This document shows, in pieces, positions 23,202 through 32,728 of a stretch of DNA of 37,818 nt. Under the pieces are notes generated by a model. The model saw only the letters and a list, made by a program, of their open reading frames with translations, searched no databases and had not been told where the DNA came from. The DNA is from Lentimicrobiaceae bacterium. GTDB lineage: Bacteria; Bacteroidota; Bacteroidia; Bacteroidales; F082. Made by a program: the position numbers and the translations under genes. Where the stretch lies: contig SUWV01000024.1 of assembly GCA_015061315.1 (NCBI GenBank), forward strand, positions 1 through 37,818, written 5' to 3'. The first letter of the stretch is position 1. Each line of letters begins with the position of its first letter.

Positions 23202-23234
23202 CAATGAAGATTTTACGCGATAAAGTCTTCATTG
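23202..23234 (+). terminator. stem-loop after folD
   Basis: CAATGAAGATTTTA pairs with TAAAGTCTTCATTG around a CGCGA loop: 14 base pairs with one G-T. The following T-tract is short and interrupted (TTTGT), so termination strength is uncertain. It overlaps the in-frame TTG at 23232, which argues against that codon as the start of the next gene. Confidence 0.7.
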
Positions 23235-23249
23235 TTTGTATATGAATGT

Positions 23250-24923
23250 ATGAAAAGAATATCCAAAATATTGAAACCGCTCTTACTGACGTTTTTCCTC
23301 ATTACGTCATATTGCATGTCAGCTCAGTCGTTCAACACTTCTTCCAAAAAGGCTTTGAAATATTTTCAAAAGGCTATAGATGTGCTTTATGAAGACCTCG
23401 ATAAAGCAATGAAATATGCCGATAATGCATTGAAACACGACAATAATTTTGCTGATGCCATTTTGCTCAAAGCTGAAATTTATCTTGAAATGAAAAATGA
23501 CAGCTCCGCAATCGCAATGTATGAACAGCTGTTTGAAGTTGATTCTGCCGCCTTCCCAACAAGCGCTATCTCTCTTTCTAAACTATACGCAAAACATTTT
23601 GATTTTGATAAATCTATCAGCCTACTCGTTTGGTATTTAAGCTTGGATAATCAAAAAGAAACGACTCGCAATATAGCTAAAGAACTATTGACATTAACAA
23701 AATATCAAAAAGAATTAGTAGATAATCCTGTTGATTATAAGCCTTATAATATTGGAAATTCAATAAACACTTCCGATGATGAATATGTAAATCAATATTA
23801 TGTTAATGAAGGCAAAATGATTTTTACCAAAAAGCATGAATCTGAAGAAAATGTTTTTGTGAGCATAATGTACGATTCTGTTTGGCTGATGCCATATTTG
23901 CTTTTTGATGATTATAAAGATATTGGCGCCGCTAACATCACAGCCGATGGCAAGGAAATATATTTCTCTGCAAGCTCATGGAGCGACGGAAAAGGAAGCA
24001 ATGATATTTATCATGTAAAATTTGAGAACGGCAAATGGTCAAAACCTAAAAACTTAAAATCTATTAACACATCAGATTGGGAGTCGCAGCCATGCATCAG
24101 CTTCGATGGTAAAGAATTATATTTCGTAAGAAGAAACAAAAAACATGGAACATCAGATATTTACGTTGCTTCTCGTGATGATAATGGAGATTGGAACAAT
24201 CCATATAAATTAAATTTTAATATCAATACAGAAGGTAACGAGATGGCTCCTTTCATCTATTATGATGGCATGACTTTGTATTTTTCCTCTGATAAGCGTT
24301 TGGGTATGGGAGGCTACGACTTATTCATGTCGCGCCGTGATGAAAATGGCGATTGGACAGAAGCCGTTAATTTGGGTTATCCTCTCAATACTGCTGGCGA
24401 TGAGATTAATATTGTAATTTCAAACAATGCTAATACAGCTTATATCTCGGCTGTTAGAAACGAAGGATATGGAGGTTATGATATTTACGACTTTGAACTT
24501 GACGAGAGATTTAAGCCTCAGCCTATCGACATCGAACCGCCTTCTGTTGAGGATTTTTATGCTCATGCTTTGGAAAAGAACGAGACGGTGATTTTAAAAA
24601 ACATCTACTTCGCCTTCGATAGCTCGGAACTGACAGAGGATTCTGATGAAGGTATTGTTGCTATCTACAACTTCTTACTTAATAATAAGGAAGTAACGAT
24701 AACTTTGGAAGGTCATACCGATGATATTGGCAACGAGGAGTATAATACGTTATTATCAGAAAGGAGAGCTGCGAGTGTGAGACAGGCTTTGATAGATAAA
24801 GGCATAAACGGCGACAGGATAAAAACAAAAGGCTGCGGATCTACGCAACCTTTGTTCCCTAATAATTTTGATGATGAACTAAAATTTCTTAATAGAAGAG
24901 TGTCAATGTCGTTCGACTTCTAA
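23250..24923 (+). CDS. TPR, beta-propeller (PD40) and OmpA-domain protein, PorE-like
   Basis: The chosen ATG (23250) gives 557 aa and a clean signal peptide (hydrophobic 8-22, cleavage near MSA-Q). An earlier TTG at 23232 lies in the terminator stem. Domains in order: TPR-like helices (about 30-110), WD40/PD40 beta-propeller blades (about 185-420) with repeated IYFSASSW, LYFVRRN, LYFSSDKRLGMGGYDLF and AYISAVRNEGYGGYDIY, then an OmpA-like peptidoglycan-binding domain (about 440-557; IYFAFDSSELTEDS, LEGHTDDIG, LSERRAASVRQALI). This is the layout of T9SS PorE from Porphyromonas, without an evident carboxypeptidase-regulatory-like domain and without a clear lipobox. It would span between outer membrane and cell wall. 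The T9SS role is inferred from architecture; other OmpA-PD40 proteins share it. Confidence 0.82.
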   Translation: MKRISKILKPLLLTFFLITSYCMSAQSFNTSSKKALKYFQKAIDVLYEDLDKAMKYADNALKHDNNFADAILLKAEIYLEMKNDSSAIAMYEQLFEVDSAAFPTSAISLSKLYAKHFDFDKSISLLVWYLSLDNQKETTRNIAKELLTLTKYQKELVDNPVDYKPYNIGNSINTSDDEYVNQYYVNEGKMIFTKKHESEENVFVSIMYDSVWLMPYLLFDDYKDIGAANITADGKEIYFSASSWSDGKGSNDIYHVKFENGKWSKPKNLKSINTSDWESQPCISFDGKELYFVRRNKKHGTSDIYVASRDDNGDWNNPYKLNFNINTEGNEMAPFIYYDGMTLYFSSDKRLGMGGYDLFMSRRDENGDWTEAVNLGYPLNTAGDEINIVISNNANTAYISAVRNEGYGGYDIYDFELDERFKPQPIDIEPPSVEDFYAHALEKNETVILKNIYFAFDSSELTEDSDEGIVAIYNFLLNNKEVTITLEGHTDDIGNEEYNTLLSERRAASVRQALIDKGINGDRIKTKGCGSTQPLFPNNFDDELKFLNRRVSMSFDF

Positions 24924-24924
24924 C

Positions 24925-26697
24925 CTAATCTTTATACATCATTTCGATGAGGTCTTTGTAAGTCTCTTTAACAACATTTCTCTTGACTTTTAATGTTGGA
25001 GTTAGTATTCCATTGTTTACACTCCATTCGTCAGCGATAAGTTCGTAACGCTTAATCTTTTCAGTATCGCCGAAGTTTTGATTTATCTTCTTGATTTCTT
25101 CTGCATAACGTCTCTTGACATCAGCATTGTTAATCATTTCTTTTGGTGTTGTGAACGGTATTTCATGTTTTTGACACCATGTCTTCAAGAATGCAAAGTC
25201 AGGGACTATGATAGCACCAGCATACTTTTGGTTTTCTCCGAGAACGACGATGTTTTCAATGAAGCCTGATTCAGCGAACTTGCCTTCAATAACATCAGGG
25301 TTGATATATTTACCCAGTGATGTCTTAAATAAATTTTTCAATCGTCCTGTTATTCTGACTTGTCCGTATTCATTTATCTCGCCAAGGTCGCCTGTATGTA
25401 GCCATCCATCTTCATCGATGACTTCTTTTGTCAATTCTGGTTGGTTATAATAACCCATCATAACATTGTGACCTCTACAAATGATCTCCTTGTTTTCAGC
25501 AATCTTGACTTCTACGCCTGGAAGTGCGAAACCTACTGTTCCTATTTCACGGCCGTGAGGAAGATTACATGAAACAGCAATAACTGGAGAACATTCTGTC
25601 ATGCCGTATCCTTCATAGATTGGCATTTTTATAGCTGAGAAGAAAGAAGCGATATTAGGTTGAATACTTGCTGCGCCCGACACAACGATGTCGAAGTTCT
25701 CTGCGCCAAGAGTCTGACGTATCTTTTTATAGACCAAAGCATCAGCTATCTTCAGTTTTTGGTTGTATAACCATGTACGATTGCATGGGTCTATCTTATA
25801 TCTTTCTGCTAAGTTCAAAGCCCACAAGAATATGATTTTCTTAATGCCTTTGTTGTTCTTGCCGCTTTGCTTAACTTTCGTATATATCTTCTCAAGAAGT
25901 CTTGGAACAGCGCTCATCATAGTAGGTTGAACGTCTTTTAAGTCAGATGCTATTGTTGCGAGACTTTCTGCATAATAGACTGACATTCCGAGATACTGAT
26001 ATAAGAACACCAACATTCTTTCGTAAGCGTGGCATATTGGTAAGAAACTAAAAGCTTTCTTTGACCATGGCGATGGTGTTTGCTTCAAATTATGGATTTG
26101 ACTCATAATGTTGAAGTGAGAAAGCATTACGCCTTTAGGATTACCAGTTGTACCTGATGTGTAAATGATTGTGGCACATTCTTTTTCATCAATGCTATCC
26201 TCACGTTTTTTAAGTTCCTCAGGATTTTGATTTTCCTTTCCTAACTCAACCAATTCATTGAATGTTGGATAATCGCATTTTGTGTCAATTGCATATATTG
26301 CTTCCAAAGTTGGAGCTTCGCTTTTGATGCTTTCAATTTTTTGCAACACTGCTGAGCCTTCAAGTACGACAAGTTTTACTCCGCAGTCGTTTATGATGTA
26401 ACGATAATCGTCTTTGCTAATTGTAGGGTAAATCGGGACAGAGATAGCTCCCACTTGCATAGTAGCCATATCAAGCATATTCCATTCAGGTCTGTTACCA
26501 CAAATGATGCCGACTTTATCATTTTTTTTGATTCCTAACTTAATAAGTGCGTAACTCAAATTGTTAGTAATCTCCACGTATTCTTGGATACTATATTTTC
26601 TCCAGCCGTTTCTTTCTTTTCTTGCCAAAGCGACATCTTGATTTGGATATTTTTCAAGATATAACTTCAAGATGTCAAAAAGTCTTTTTTCTTCCAT
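24925..26697 (-). CDS. long-chain acyl-CoA synthetase (AMP-forming)
   Basis: Activates fatty acids to acyl-CoA through an acyl-adenylate. From the ATG at 26697 the protein is 590 aa; an in-frame TTG two codons earlier adds nothing. Motifs are TIIYTSGTTGNPKGVMLSH (AMP-binding P-loop, about 176-194), EGYGMTECSPV (A5), GWLHTGDLG (A7), and ITGRLKNLFKTSLGKYINP (A8 hinge and linker typical of the FadD/FAA group in Bacteroidota). It has no membrane segment and is probably a peripheral membrane enzyme. Convergent with the PorE-like gene, with one base between stop codons. Confidence 0.93.
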   Translation of the reverse strand: MEEKRLFDILKLYLEKYPNQDVALARKERNGWRKYSIQEYVEITNNLSYALIKLGIKKNDKVGIICGNRPEWNMLDMATMQVGAISVPIYPTISKDDYRYIINDCGVKLVVLEGSAVLQKIESIKSEAPTLEAIYAIDTKCDYPTFNELVELGKENQNPEELKKREDSIDEKECATIIYTSGTTGNPKGVMLSHFNIMSQIHNLKQTPSPWSKKAFSFLPICHAYERMLVFLYQYLGMSVYYAESLATIASDLKDVQPTMMSAVPRLLEKIYTKVKQSGKNNKGIKKIIFLWALNLAERYKIDPCNRTWLYNQKLKIADALVYKKIRQTLGAENFDIVVSGAASIQPNIASFFSAIKMPIYEGYGMTECSPVIAVSCNLPHGREIGTVGFALPGVEVKIAENKEIICRGHNVMMGYYNQPELTKEVIDEDGWLHTGDLGEINEYGQVRITGRLKNLFKTSLGKYINPDVIEGKFAESGFIENIVVLGENQKYAGAIIVPDFAFLKTWCQKHEIPFTTPKEMINNADVKRRYAEEIKKINQNFGDTEKIKRYELIADEWSVNNGILTPTLKVKRNVVKETYKDLIEMMYKD

Positions 26698-26910
26698 TTT
26701 CAATATAAATTTTACTGCAAATTAACAATAAAAAAGCTTATGTGGCAAATGTTAAATGTTAAAATTAAAACAATTGTTTTAAACCATAATTTTTTGTGGT
26801 AAATTCATGTATTTTGGTGCCAAAATTATGCTTTTTTGATGTTATGGGGATAAGATGCTTTATTTAGGGATTAAATTGTTTTAATATTGCATTGGAAGAA
26901 TCCTTGTTTA

Positions 26911-27951
26911 TTAACATTTGACGATTTTTTTAATATATGTATTGTTTTTATTATCAATTAGTTGTATGATAAGTAAACCTTTGTTGTTGTTTGTACTTAT
27001 TGTTTCTTTATCATAGCATTTCTTTTCATATATGAGACTTCCTTTTCCGTCAAAAATCTTAATCTTGTATGATGTGTTGTCGTGATTTTTTATTGTTATG
27101 TTATCGATGAAAGGGTCGTTTATTATTTCAAAATGATTCTTCTCGATGTTTTCTCCGACATTTTCATGTTTTAAATTCCATTTCTCGAGATTATTGAAGA
27201 CAACATCATTTGCAATATTTTGTAGTAATTCTGCTTTAGTGTCGTCAATTAGTTCATTATGAAAAATGCCTACAGGACTTTCATTCCAGAATACGCTATA
27301 GAACACACATGCTGCCAAATAGCTGCCATCGTATGATGGGTGACTATTGTCAGGACTATGTAAAACAAGTTCTGGATTTGCCAATAAAGCGGCTTTCCAT
27401 GCTTCGCCTACGGGAGCTACGTATGAATTTGTTGCGTATGCGTTTTCACAATATGCAGCTGTTAATGTATCTTGCATGTGATTGAAATCAACAAAATCGG
27501 CGCTGCAATATAAGCCATCACCAAAGTTGACACATTGTTGCCCGCCATAACGACGTCCCCATGTCATGTAACCTACTACTTTTGCACTTGGATTATATAA
27601 TATAATACTATCGTAAAGTGCTTTATATGAAGGTTTTAATTTATTCTGACGATAATAGTCTATTACAGGTAATTGACTTTGCTCCTGGAGAATTACGTAG
27701 TCCCAATTACCTTTACGTATCTTAGATAAGGAATTTTGACTTTCGACATGTTGAAATAAAGTGCATCCTCCTGGTGTCACCGACTCATGTATTATTTTTT
27801 TACCTTCTTTATTTGCAATATCTTCAATTATTTTAGGCAAATCGTTGACGTAAGTGTAACTGTTGCCGAGGAATAATACTTTGATTTCTCCTTGTGTAAA
27901 TCCTATTTTAAACAAGATGATAGCTGTTGTAAGTAGTAATATTTTTTTCAT
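26911..27951 (-). CDS. secreted SGNH/GDSL-type hydrolase with T9SS type A sorting domain
   Basis: A 346-aa exported protein: signal peptide (hydrophobic 4-18, cleavage near TQG), SGNH-like catalytic domain with FLGNSYTY (nucleophile S31), a glycine in TPGGCT, VILQEQSQLP (87-96) and DNSHPSYDG (201-209, Asp/His of the triad), then a C-terminal T9SS sorting domain (about 273-346: FEIINDPFIDNITI, YKIKIFDGKGSLIYEK, GLLIIQLIDN, ending KKIVKC). The protein should cross the outer membrane by type IX secretion and be released or attached to the surface. Substrate unknown; esters or acetylated glycans are typical for the fold. AT-rich compared with neighbouring genes. Confidence 0.85.
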   Translation of the reverse strand: MKKILLLTTAIILFKIGFTQGEIKVLFLGNSYTYVNDLPKIIEDIANKEGKKIIHESVTPGGCTLFQHVESQNSLSKIRKGNWDYVILQEQSQLPVIDYYRQNKLKPSYKALYDSIILYNPSAKVVGYMTWGRRYGGQQCVNFGDGLYCSADFVDFNHMQDTLTAAYCENAYATNSYVAPVGEAWKAALLANPELVLHSPDNSHPSYDGSYLAACVFYSVFWNESPVGIFHNELIDDTKAELLQNIANDVVFNNLEKWNLKHENVGENIEKNHFEIINDPFIDNITIKNHDNTSYKIKIFDGKGSLIYEKKCYDKETISTNNNKGLLIIQLIDNKNNTYIKKIVKC

Positions 27952-27959
27952 AACATAAA

Positions 27960-27990
27960 ATTTAAAGGGCGCACTGATGTAGCACGCCCT
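27960..27990 (-). terminator. intrinsic terminator after pruA
   Basis: On the minus strand AGGGCGTGC pairs with GTGCGCCCT (nine pairs, two G-T) around a TACATCA loop, followed by TTTAAATTTTA. It lies between the pruA stop and the start of the SGNH gene on the same strand. Confidence 0.8.
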
Positions 27991-28011
27991 GCTTGTTAAT
28001 ATTTGCTTTGA

Positions 28012-29640
28012 TTATTTTGCTAAGAAAGGATAACCGTATTCTGTTGCTGGAACAAAAGTCTCTTTAATTGAACGAGGGTTGGTCCAACGGATGAGATTCC
28101 ATAATCCTCCAGCTTTGTCGTTTGTTCCAGATGCTCTTGAGCCTCCAAATGGCTGACAACCAACAACTGCACCAGTAGGCTTGTCGTTGATATAGAAGTT
28201 ACCAGCAGCATATCTGAGTTTCTCATCGGCTATCTTTAACGCTTTAAGATCGTATGAGAAGATTGCACCTGTCAATGCGTATGGGGAAGTACTGTCGCAA
28301 AGCTCGAGTGTCTCAACATAATCCTTATCATCATAAACATATATAGTGATAATTGGTCCGAAGATTTCTTCTGCCATTGACTCATACTTAGGATTTGTTG
28401 TTAGGATAACAGTAGGTTCAACGAAATAACCGACCGATTTATCGCAATTTCCTCCGAATATGACTTCTGCATCATTAGCTGCTTTAGCTCTATCGATATA
28501 ACCTTTGCAATTGTCGAATGATGCCTCGTCGATGACAGCATTGACAAAATTGGTGAAGTCTGTAACATCACCCATTTTAATTGTGCTGAGCATTTCTCCA
28601 ACATATAGTTTGACATCGTTCCATAATGAAGCTGGGATGTATGCTCTTGATGCTGCGGAACATTTCTGTCCTTGGAACTCAAAGGCTCCACGTACTATTG
28701 CAGTGGCTACTTCTCTCGGATTTGCTGAGCTATGAGCGAAAATGAAATCCTTACCTCCTGTTTCGCCAACCAATCTTGGATATGATTTATAATTACTTAT
28801 GTTAGCGCCGACGCCTTTCCATAAACCTTGGAATGTAGCTGTTGAACCTGTGAAGTGAATACCTGCAAGGTTAGGGTTGCTTAATGCTATGTTGCCAATA
28901 AGAGAGCCTTTGCCTGGCAAGAAATTGATAACACCTGCTGGAAGTCCTGCTTCCATGAAGATCTGCATCAAATGGTAATTAGATAACAAGGCGGTAGTAG
29001 ATGGCTTCCAAATGGTTGTGTTACCCATCAAGACTGGTGTCATATTAAGATTAGAAGCAATTGAAGTGAAGTTAAAAGGCGTAACAGCCATGACAAAACC
29101 TTCTAAAGGTCTATATTCAGCTCTGTTAAGTTGATCTGGCGTTGAAGATGGTTGCTCTGAATATAAGTTGCCTGCATAATAATTATTAAAACGGAAGAAA
29201 TCTATAGTCTCGCATGCTGAGTCAATTTCTGCTTGAAAAGCATTCTTGCTTTGACCTAACATACAAGAAGCATTGATTCTTGCACGATATTTCGTCGCGA
29301 TAAGTTGTCCAATACGAGCCAAAATCGAAGCGCGTTCAACCCATGGAATATTCTCCCATTCTTTCTTCGCATTCAATGCGGCTTCTATTGCCATATTGAC
29401 TTCTTTCTCGCCAACTTTATGGTATTTTGCAACAACATGCTTGTGATTATGTGGCATTACAACCTCGCCAATGTCACCAGTGCGAATTTCTTTACCACCT
29501 ATTATAATAGGTATCTCTACAACTTCATTAGATTGTTTTCTTAGTTCTTGTTCTAAAGCAATACGTTCAGGACTGCCTGGCCTGTATTCCTTTACAGGTT
29601 CATTGGCAGGTTTAGCAAATTGAAATAATGCGTTGTTCAT
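28012..29640 (-). CDS. pruA: L-glutamate gamma-semialdehyde (1-pyrroline-5-carboxylate) dehydrogenase
   Basis: Oxidises glutamate semialdehyde to glutamate with NAD, the second step of proline catabolism. The 542-aa single-function protein matches the eukaryote-type P5CDH found in Bacteroidota: N-terminal YRPGSPERIALEQEL (19-33), oxyanion Asn in TPFNF (N190), FTGSTATF (263-270), general base E293 in LVGETGGKDF and nucleophile C327 in EFQGQKCSAASR. The proline dehydrogenase partner is not in the window. A terminator follows and a possible -7 box precedes it, so it is probably monocistronic. Glutamate formed here could join that from the histidine pathway (hutI, 35350). Confidence 0.95.
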   Translation of the reverse strand: MNNALFQFAKPANEPVKEYRPGSPERIALEQELRKQSNEVVEIPIIIGGKEIRTGDIGEVVMPHNHKHVVAKYHKVGEKEVNMAIEAALNAKKEWENIPWVERASILARIGQLIATKYRARINASCMLGQSKNAFQAEIDSACETIDFFRFNNYYAGNLYSEQPSSTPDQLNRAEYRPLEGFVMAVTPFNFTSIASNLNMTPVLMGNTTIWKPSTTALLSNYHLMQIFMEAGLPAGVINFLPGKGSLIGNIALSNPNLAGIHFTGSTATFQGLWKGVGANISNYKSYPRLVGETGGKDFIFAHSSANPREVATAIVRGAFEFQGQKCSAASRAYIPASLWNDVKLYVGEMLSTIKMGDVTDFTNFVNAVIDEASFDNCKGYIDRAKAANDAEVIFGGNCDKSVGYFVEPTVILTTNPKYESMAEEIFGPIITIYVYDDKDYVETLELCDSTSPYALTGAIFSYDLKALKIADEKLRYAAGNFYINDKPTGAVVGCQPFGGSRASGTNDKAGGLWNLIRWTNPRSIKETFVPATEYGYPFLAK

Positions 29641-29682
29641 GATATTGTTCTTTTAGTTGTTATATTTTAAATTATCTGGCTA

Positions 29683-29690
29683 CAAATTTA
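29683..29690 (-). promoter_or_regulatory. possible -7 box (TAAATTTG) for pruA
   Basis: Minus-strand TAAATTTG fits TAnnTTTG 43 bases before the ATG. The nearest TTTG upstream has only a 12-bp spacer, so the -33 element is not supported. Confidence 0.4.
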
Positions 29691-29733
29691 ATTATTTTAT
29701 GTCAAAAATAAAAGTTAAAAAATGATATAAAAT

Positions 29734-30453
29734 TCACTTTAATCTTTTGATTACATTAAGTTGATGCGTATGTTTATTTAATTCTTCGTTAAAGATTCCG
29801 ATTTTATCTATACTGTCGATACGTACTTTTCCTGAAGCATGAATGATTTTATCGTTTGATAATAAGATGCCTACGTGAATTATCTTGTGATTTTCGTTTT
29901 CAAAGAAAGCAATGTCGCCTGATTTGGCGTCATTAAAATTATCAACAGCTTCGCCAAAATCAACTTGTTGAGATGCGTCACGAGGTAATTCATATCCAGC
30001 TATTTTTGCGCATAATTGTACGAATGCAGAACAATCGATGCCCATTACAGTTTTACCTCCCCAACGATAAGGGACGTTCATCATCTTGATGGCAGCCTGC
30101 ATAAAAACATCAATATCAAAAGTTTTGCTGAGTGGAGCTGAGCCTTCGACTTTCTCAAACAACTTGCTTCCGAAGCTTAAAACTTTATTGTCGTAATGAA
30201 TTATAGGTACATTAACTATATATTTTTTCTTCGCAATGAACTCATTATATTCAACTTCTGTTATTTCATGATGCTGAAGCTTTCTTATCCAGCCTTCATA
30301 CAAATCATACATACATTTGATTTTAAACCATTCATCATTTTCATCAACAATATTATAAATGTCGTTATAAAGCAATTCAGAAACGAGTTCACTTGTATGC
30401 GAAGCTTCTTTTCTCATCGGCACAACCGATAATAGGCAAATTCCGTATCTCAT
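29734..30453 (-). CDS. NlpC/P60 family cysteine peptidase with N-terminal SH3-like domain
   Basis: A 239-aa protein: SH3b-like N-terminus (about 1-60, including VVPMRKEASHTSELVSELL and WFKIK), a linker, and an NlpC/P60 domain with C141 in GIDCSAFVQL, H193 in IIHVGILL and H205 in IIHASG, the full Cys-His-His set. The layout is that of YkfC-type gamma-D-glutamyl-diaminoacid endopeptidases, which trim peptidoglycan peptides for recycling. No signal peptide is visible, which fits a cytoplasmic recycling role. It is divergently transcribed from the 7TM-HD gene. Substrate assignment is inference. Confidence 0.88.
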   Translation of the reverse strand: MRYGICLLSVVPMRKEASHTSELVSELLYNDIYNIVDENDEWFKIKCMYDLYEGWIRKLQHHEITEVEYNEFIAKKKYIVNVPIIHYDNKVLSFGSKLFEKVEGSAPLSKTFDIDVFMQAAIKMMNVPYRWGGKTVMGIDCSAFVQLCAKIAGYELPRDASQQVDFGEAVDNFNDAKSGDIAFFENENHKIIHVGILLSNDKIIHASGKVRIDSIDKIGIFNEELNKHTHQLNVIKRLK

Positions 30454-30472
30454 ATAATTTTAATTATTATGA

Positions 30473-30504
30473 TTGCTAAATTATGAAAAAAAATTGTATC
30501 TTAG
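30473..30504 (+). promoter_or_regulatory. possible promoter for the 7TM-HD gene
   Basis: TTG (30473-30475), a 21-bp spacer and TATCTTAG (30497-30504), one mismatch from TAnnTTTG, lie 54 bases before the ATG in the divergent NlpC / 7TM-HD gap. Confidence 0.4.
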
Positions 30505-30558
30505 CAGGAGTTTAATTTAAAAACGTATTATTTTTATTTACTTTATAAAAAACTGAAA

Positions 30559-32625
30559 ATGAGTAAAATATCTTCTTTTTTATCGAAAGTAGGTCATTCG
30601 TATCAAATTATATTTAGAGTTTTAGCTTTTATAGTCGCTTTGGTTTTAGTGGTATGGCAGATGCCTCGCACTATAAAGTTTAAATATGAATATCAGAAGA
30701 TGCGCCCATGGCAGTATGAATCTTTGTATGCGCCTTTTAACTTTCCTATTTACAAAACTGCCGAACAATTAAAGTTGGAGGAAGAAGCGTCGTTAAAAGA
30801 TTTCTATCCTATATTTGTTTATGATGCAAATATCACGAAGAATAATAAAGTCGCTATGCTTCAAGAGTTTGAGACACAATGGAATGATGCTGAAAAAGAT
30901 AAGTTAGAAAACAAAGAGTTCCTTGAAAAGATTTATGACACCATTGAAAATAGAGGAATAATAATTAATGTCGCTGCAACTTACGACTTAAAGCCTGAGT
31001 CGATGATTGACGTAGTGCGCGATAGAGTTGTCAAGACTAAATCTTTCCGTGATTTTTACACCATGAAGTCTGCATCAGACTTTATATCCGATTATCTGTC
31101 AAATGTTGATGATGATATTGACAAAACATTGATAAATAGACTTTTGCTTGCTTATCTAAATCCAAATGTCGTATATTCGGAAGATTTGACGAAACAATCT
31201 GAAGAACAGGCTTTGGCGGCTATCTCTCTCACTTTTGGAATGGTTCAAAAAGATGAGCTTATCATTTCAGAAGGCGAGCTTATTACAGATGAGAAATATA
31301 ACATAATCAATTCGTTGAGAAAAGAGTATGACACGATGAACTCCGATAATTTCTTTAATAGAAACATCAATCTATATGGACAGATTCTTGTCGTAGCTTT
31401 CGTTTTTCTATTCTTATTCCTGGCGATAAAACTGATAAATCCTGAATTGTTAAAAGAATCTAAAAGTATAAATATGATTTTAGTCATGATGCTTCTGATG
31501 ATTCTACCTTCCTTTATTGTCTTAAAGCACGCGCCGACAATGATCTATCTGATGCCATTGACAATCTTGCCGATGTTGCTAGTAACATTCTTCGATTCTC
31601 GAATTGCAATATACATTCAGATTTTAACATTGATAATTATAAGTTTGGCCGTGCCTAATTCGTTCCAATTCTTTGTAATTCAATTTATGACTTCATTATT
31701 TGCAATTTTTATCCTTGCAAATAAAATGTCTCGCTCCAAATATTTCTTCACATCTGCAATTGTTTTTGTTGTGTATGTGATAATGCGAATCACCATGGCG
31801 CTAATTTTCGACGGTGGCATGGAAAACGTGGGCTGGAACGAAATCGGAGTTTTTGCCATGAATGCTCTGTTTACTATGTTGACTCTTCCATTGATATTTT
31901 TGTTTGAACGAGTATTTGGATTCGTTACATATATGACGCTCTTAGAGTTAAGCAACACAAACTCACCTTTGTTAAGAAAACTTTCATCAGAAGCTCCTGG
32001 AACATTCCAGCATGTTATGCAGGTCGCCGATTTATGCGAGGAAGCGCTTTTTGCCATAGGTGGCAATATGTTATTAGCTCGTACAGGCGCTATGTATCAT
32101 GACATCGGAAAGGTAAAAAATCCATTGTTCTTTACTGAGAATCAACATGGAAAATATAATCTGCATGAAGATATGTCGTATTATGAAAGTTCACAGATTA
32201 TCATAAATCACGTCATTGACGGTATAGAAATTTGTAGGAAATATCATTTGCCAGAACAAATTATAGACTTCGTCAGGACACACCATGGAACACGAAGAAC
32301 TGAATATTTCTATCAGATGGAATTGCGTGAAAATCCTGGAGAAGAGATTAATGAAGCAGATTTTCGCTATCACGGACCTATACCTTTTTCAAAAGAAACA
32401 GCAGTCCTTATGATGGCTGACTCTGTGGAAGCTGCATCGCGTAGCCTCCAAGATAAAACTGAAGAGTCGATAAGTAAACTCGTTGATGGTATTATAGATG
32501 CACAAACCAAAGATAATCAGTTTATCAATACAGACCTGACATTCCGCGATATCACAACAATCAAGAAAGTATTTAAGAAAAAACTAATGAATATTTATCA
32601 CGTAAGAATTGCTTACCCAGTGTAA
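30559..32625 (+). CDS. 7TM-HD family phosphodiesterase (PgpH-like)
   Basis: A 688-aa membrane protein: one N-terminal membrane helix (about 18-36), an extracytoplasmic 7TMR-HDED-type domain (about 40-265), around seven membrane helices (about 272-455) and a cytoplasmic HD domain (about 480-645) with FQHVMQV (H485), AMYHDIGK (H514, D515), IINHV (H551), THHGT (H575, H576) and MADSVEAASR. Firmicute PgpH of this architecture hydrolyses cyclic di-AMP; that activity is inferred by homology. Length is typical. The stop codon overlaps the first unit of a 105-bp heptamer array. Divergent from the NlpC/P60 gene. Confidence 0.92.
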   Translation: MSKISSFLSKVGHSYQIIFRVLAFIVALVLVVWQMPRTIKFKYEYQKMRPWQYESLYAPFNFPIYKTAEQLKLEEEASLKDFYPIFVYDANITKNNKVAMLQEFETQWNDAEKDKLENKEFLEKIYDTIENRGIIINVAATYDLKPESMIDVVRDRVVKTKSFRDFYTMKSASDFISDYLSNVDDDIDKTLINRLLLAYLNPNVVYSEDLTKQSEEQALAAISLTFGMVQKDELIISEGELITDEKYNIINSLRKEYDTMNSDNFFNRNINLYGQILVVAFVFLFLFLAIKLINPELLKESKSINMILVMMLLMILPSFIVLKHAPTMIYLMPLTILPMLLVTFFDSRIAIYIQILTLIIISLAVPNSFQFFVIQFMTSLFAIFILANKMSRSKYFFTSAIVFVVYVIMRITMALIFDGGMENVGWNEIGVFAMNALFTMLTLPLIFLFERVFGFVTYMTLLELSNTNSPLLRKLSSEAPGTFQHVMQVADLCEEALFAIGGNMLLARTGAMYHDIGKVKNPLFFTENQHGKYNLHEDMSYYESSQIIINHVIDGIEICRKYHLPEQIIDFVRTHHGTRRTEYFYQMELRENPGEEINEADFRYHGPIPFSKETAVLMMADSVEAASRSLQDKTEESISKLVDGIIDAQTKDNQFINTDLTFRDITTIKKVFKKKLMNIYHVRIAYPV

Positions 32626-32728
32626 TGTGCAATGAACAATTAATAATTAAGAATGAATAATTAACATTATACATTGTACATTATACATTATACATTATAC
32701 ATTATACATTATACATTATACATTGAAT
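32624..32728. repeat. 15-unit heptamer array between convergent genes
   Basis: Fifteen consecutive 7-bp units in exact phase. Units drift from AATGTGC and AATGAAC through AATTAAG and AATTAAC to eight ATTATAC-type copies and a final ATTGAAT. It fills the whole gap between the 7TM-HD and WbqC genes. Both stop codons are in or against it; the WbqC TAA is at 32711-32709. Confidence 0.9.
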
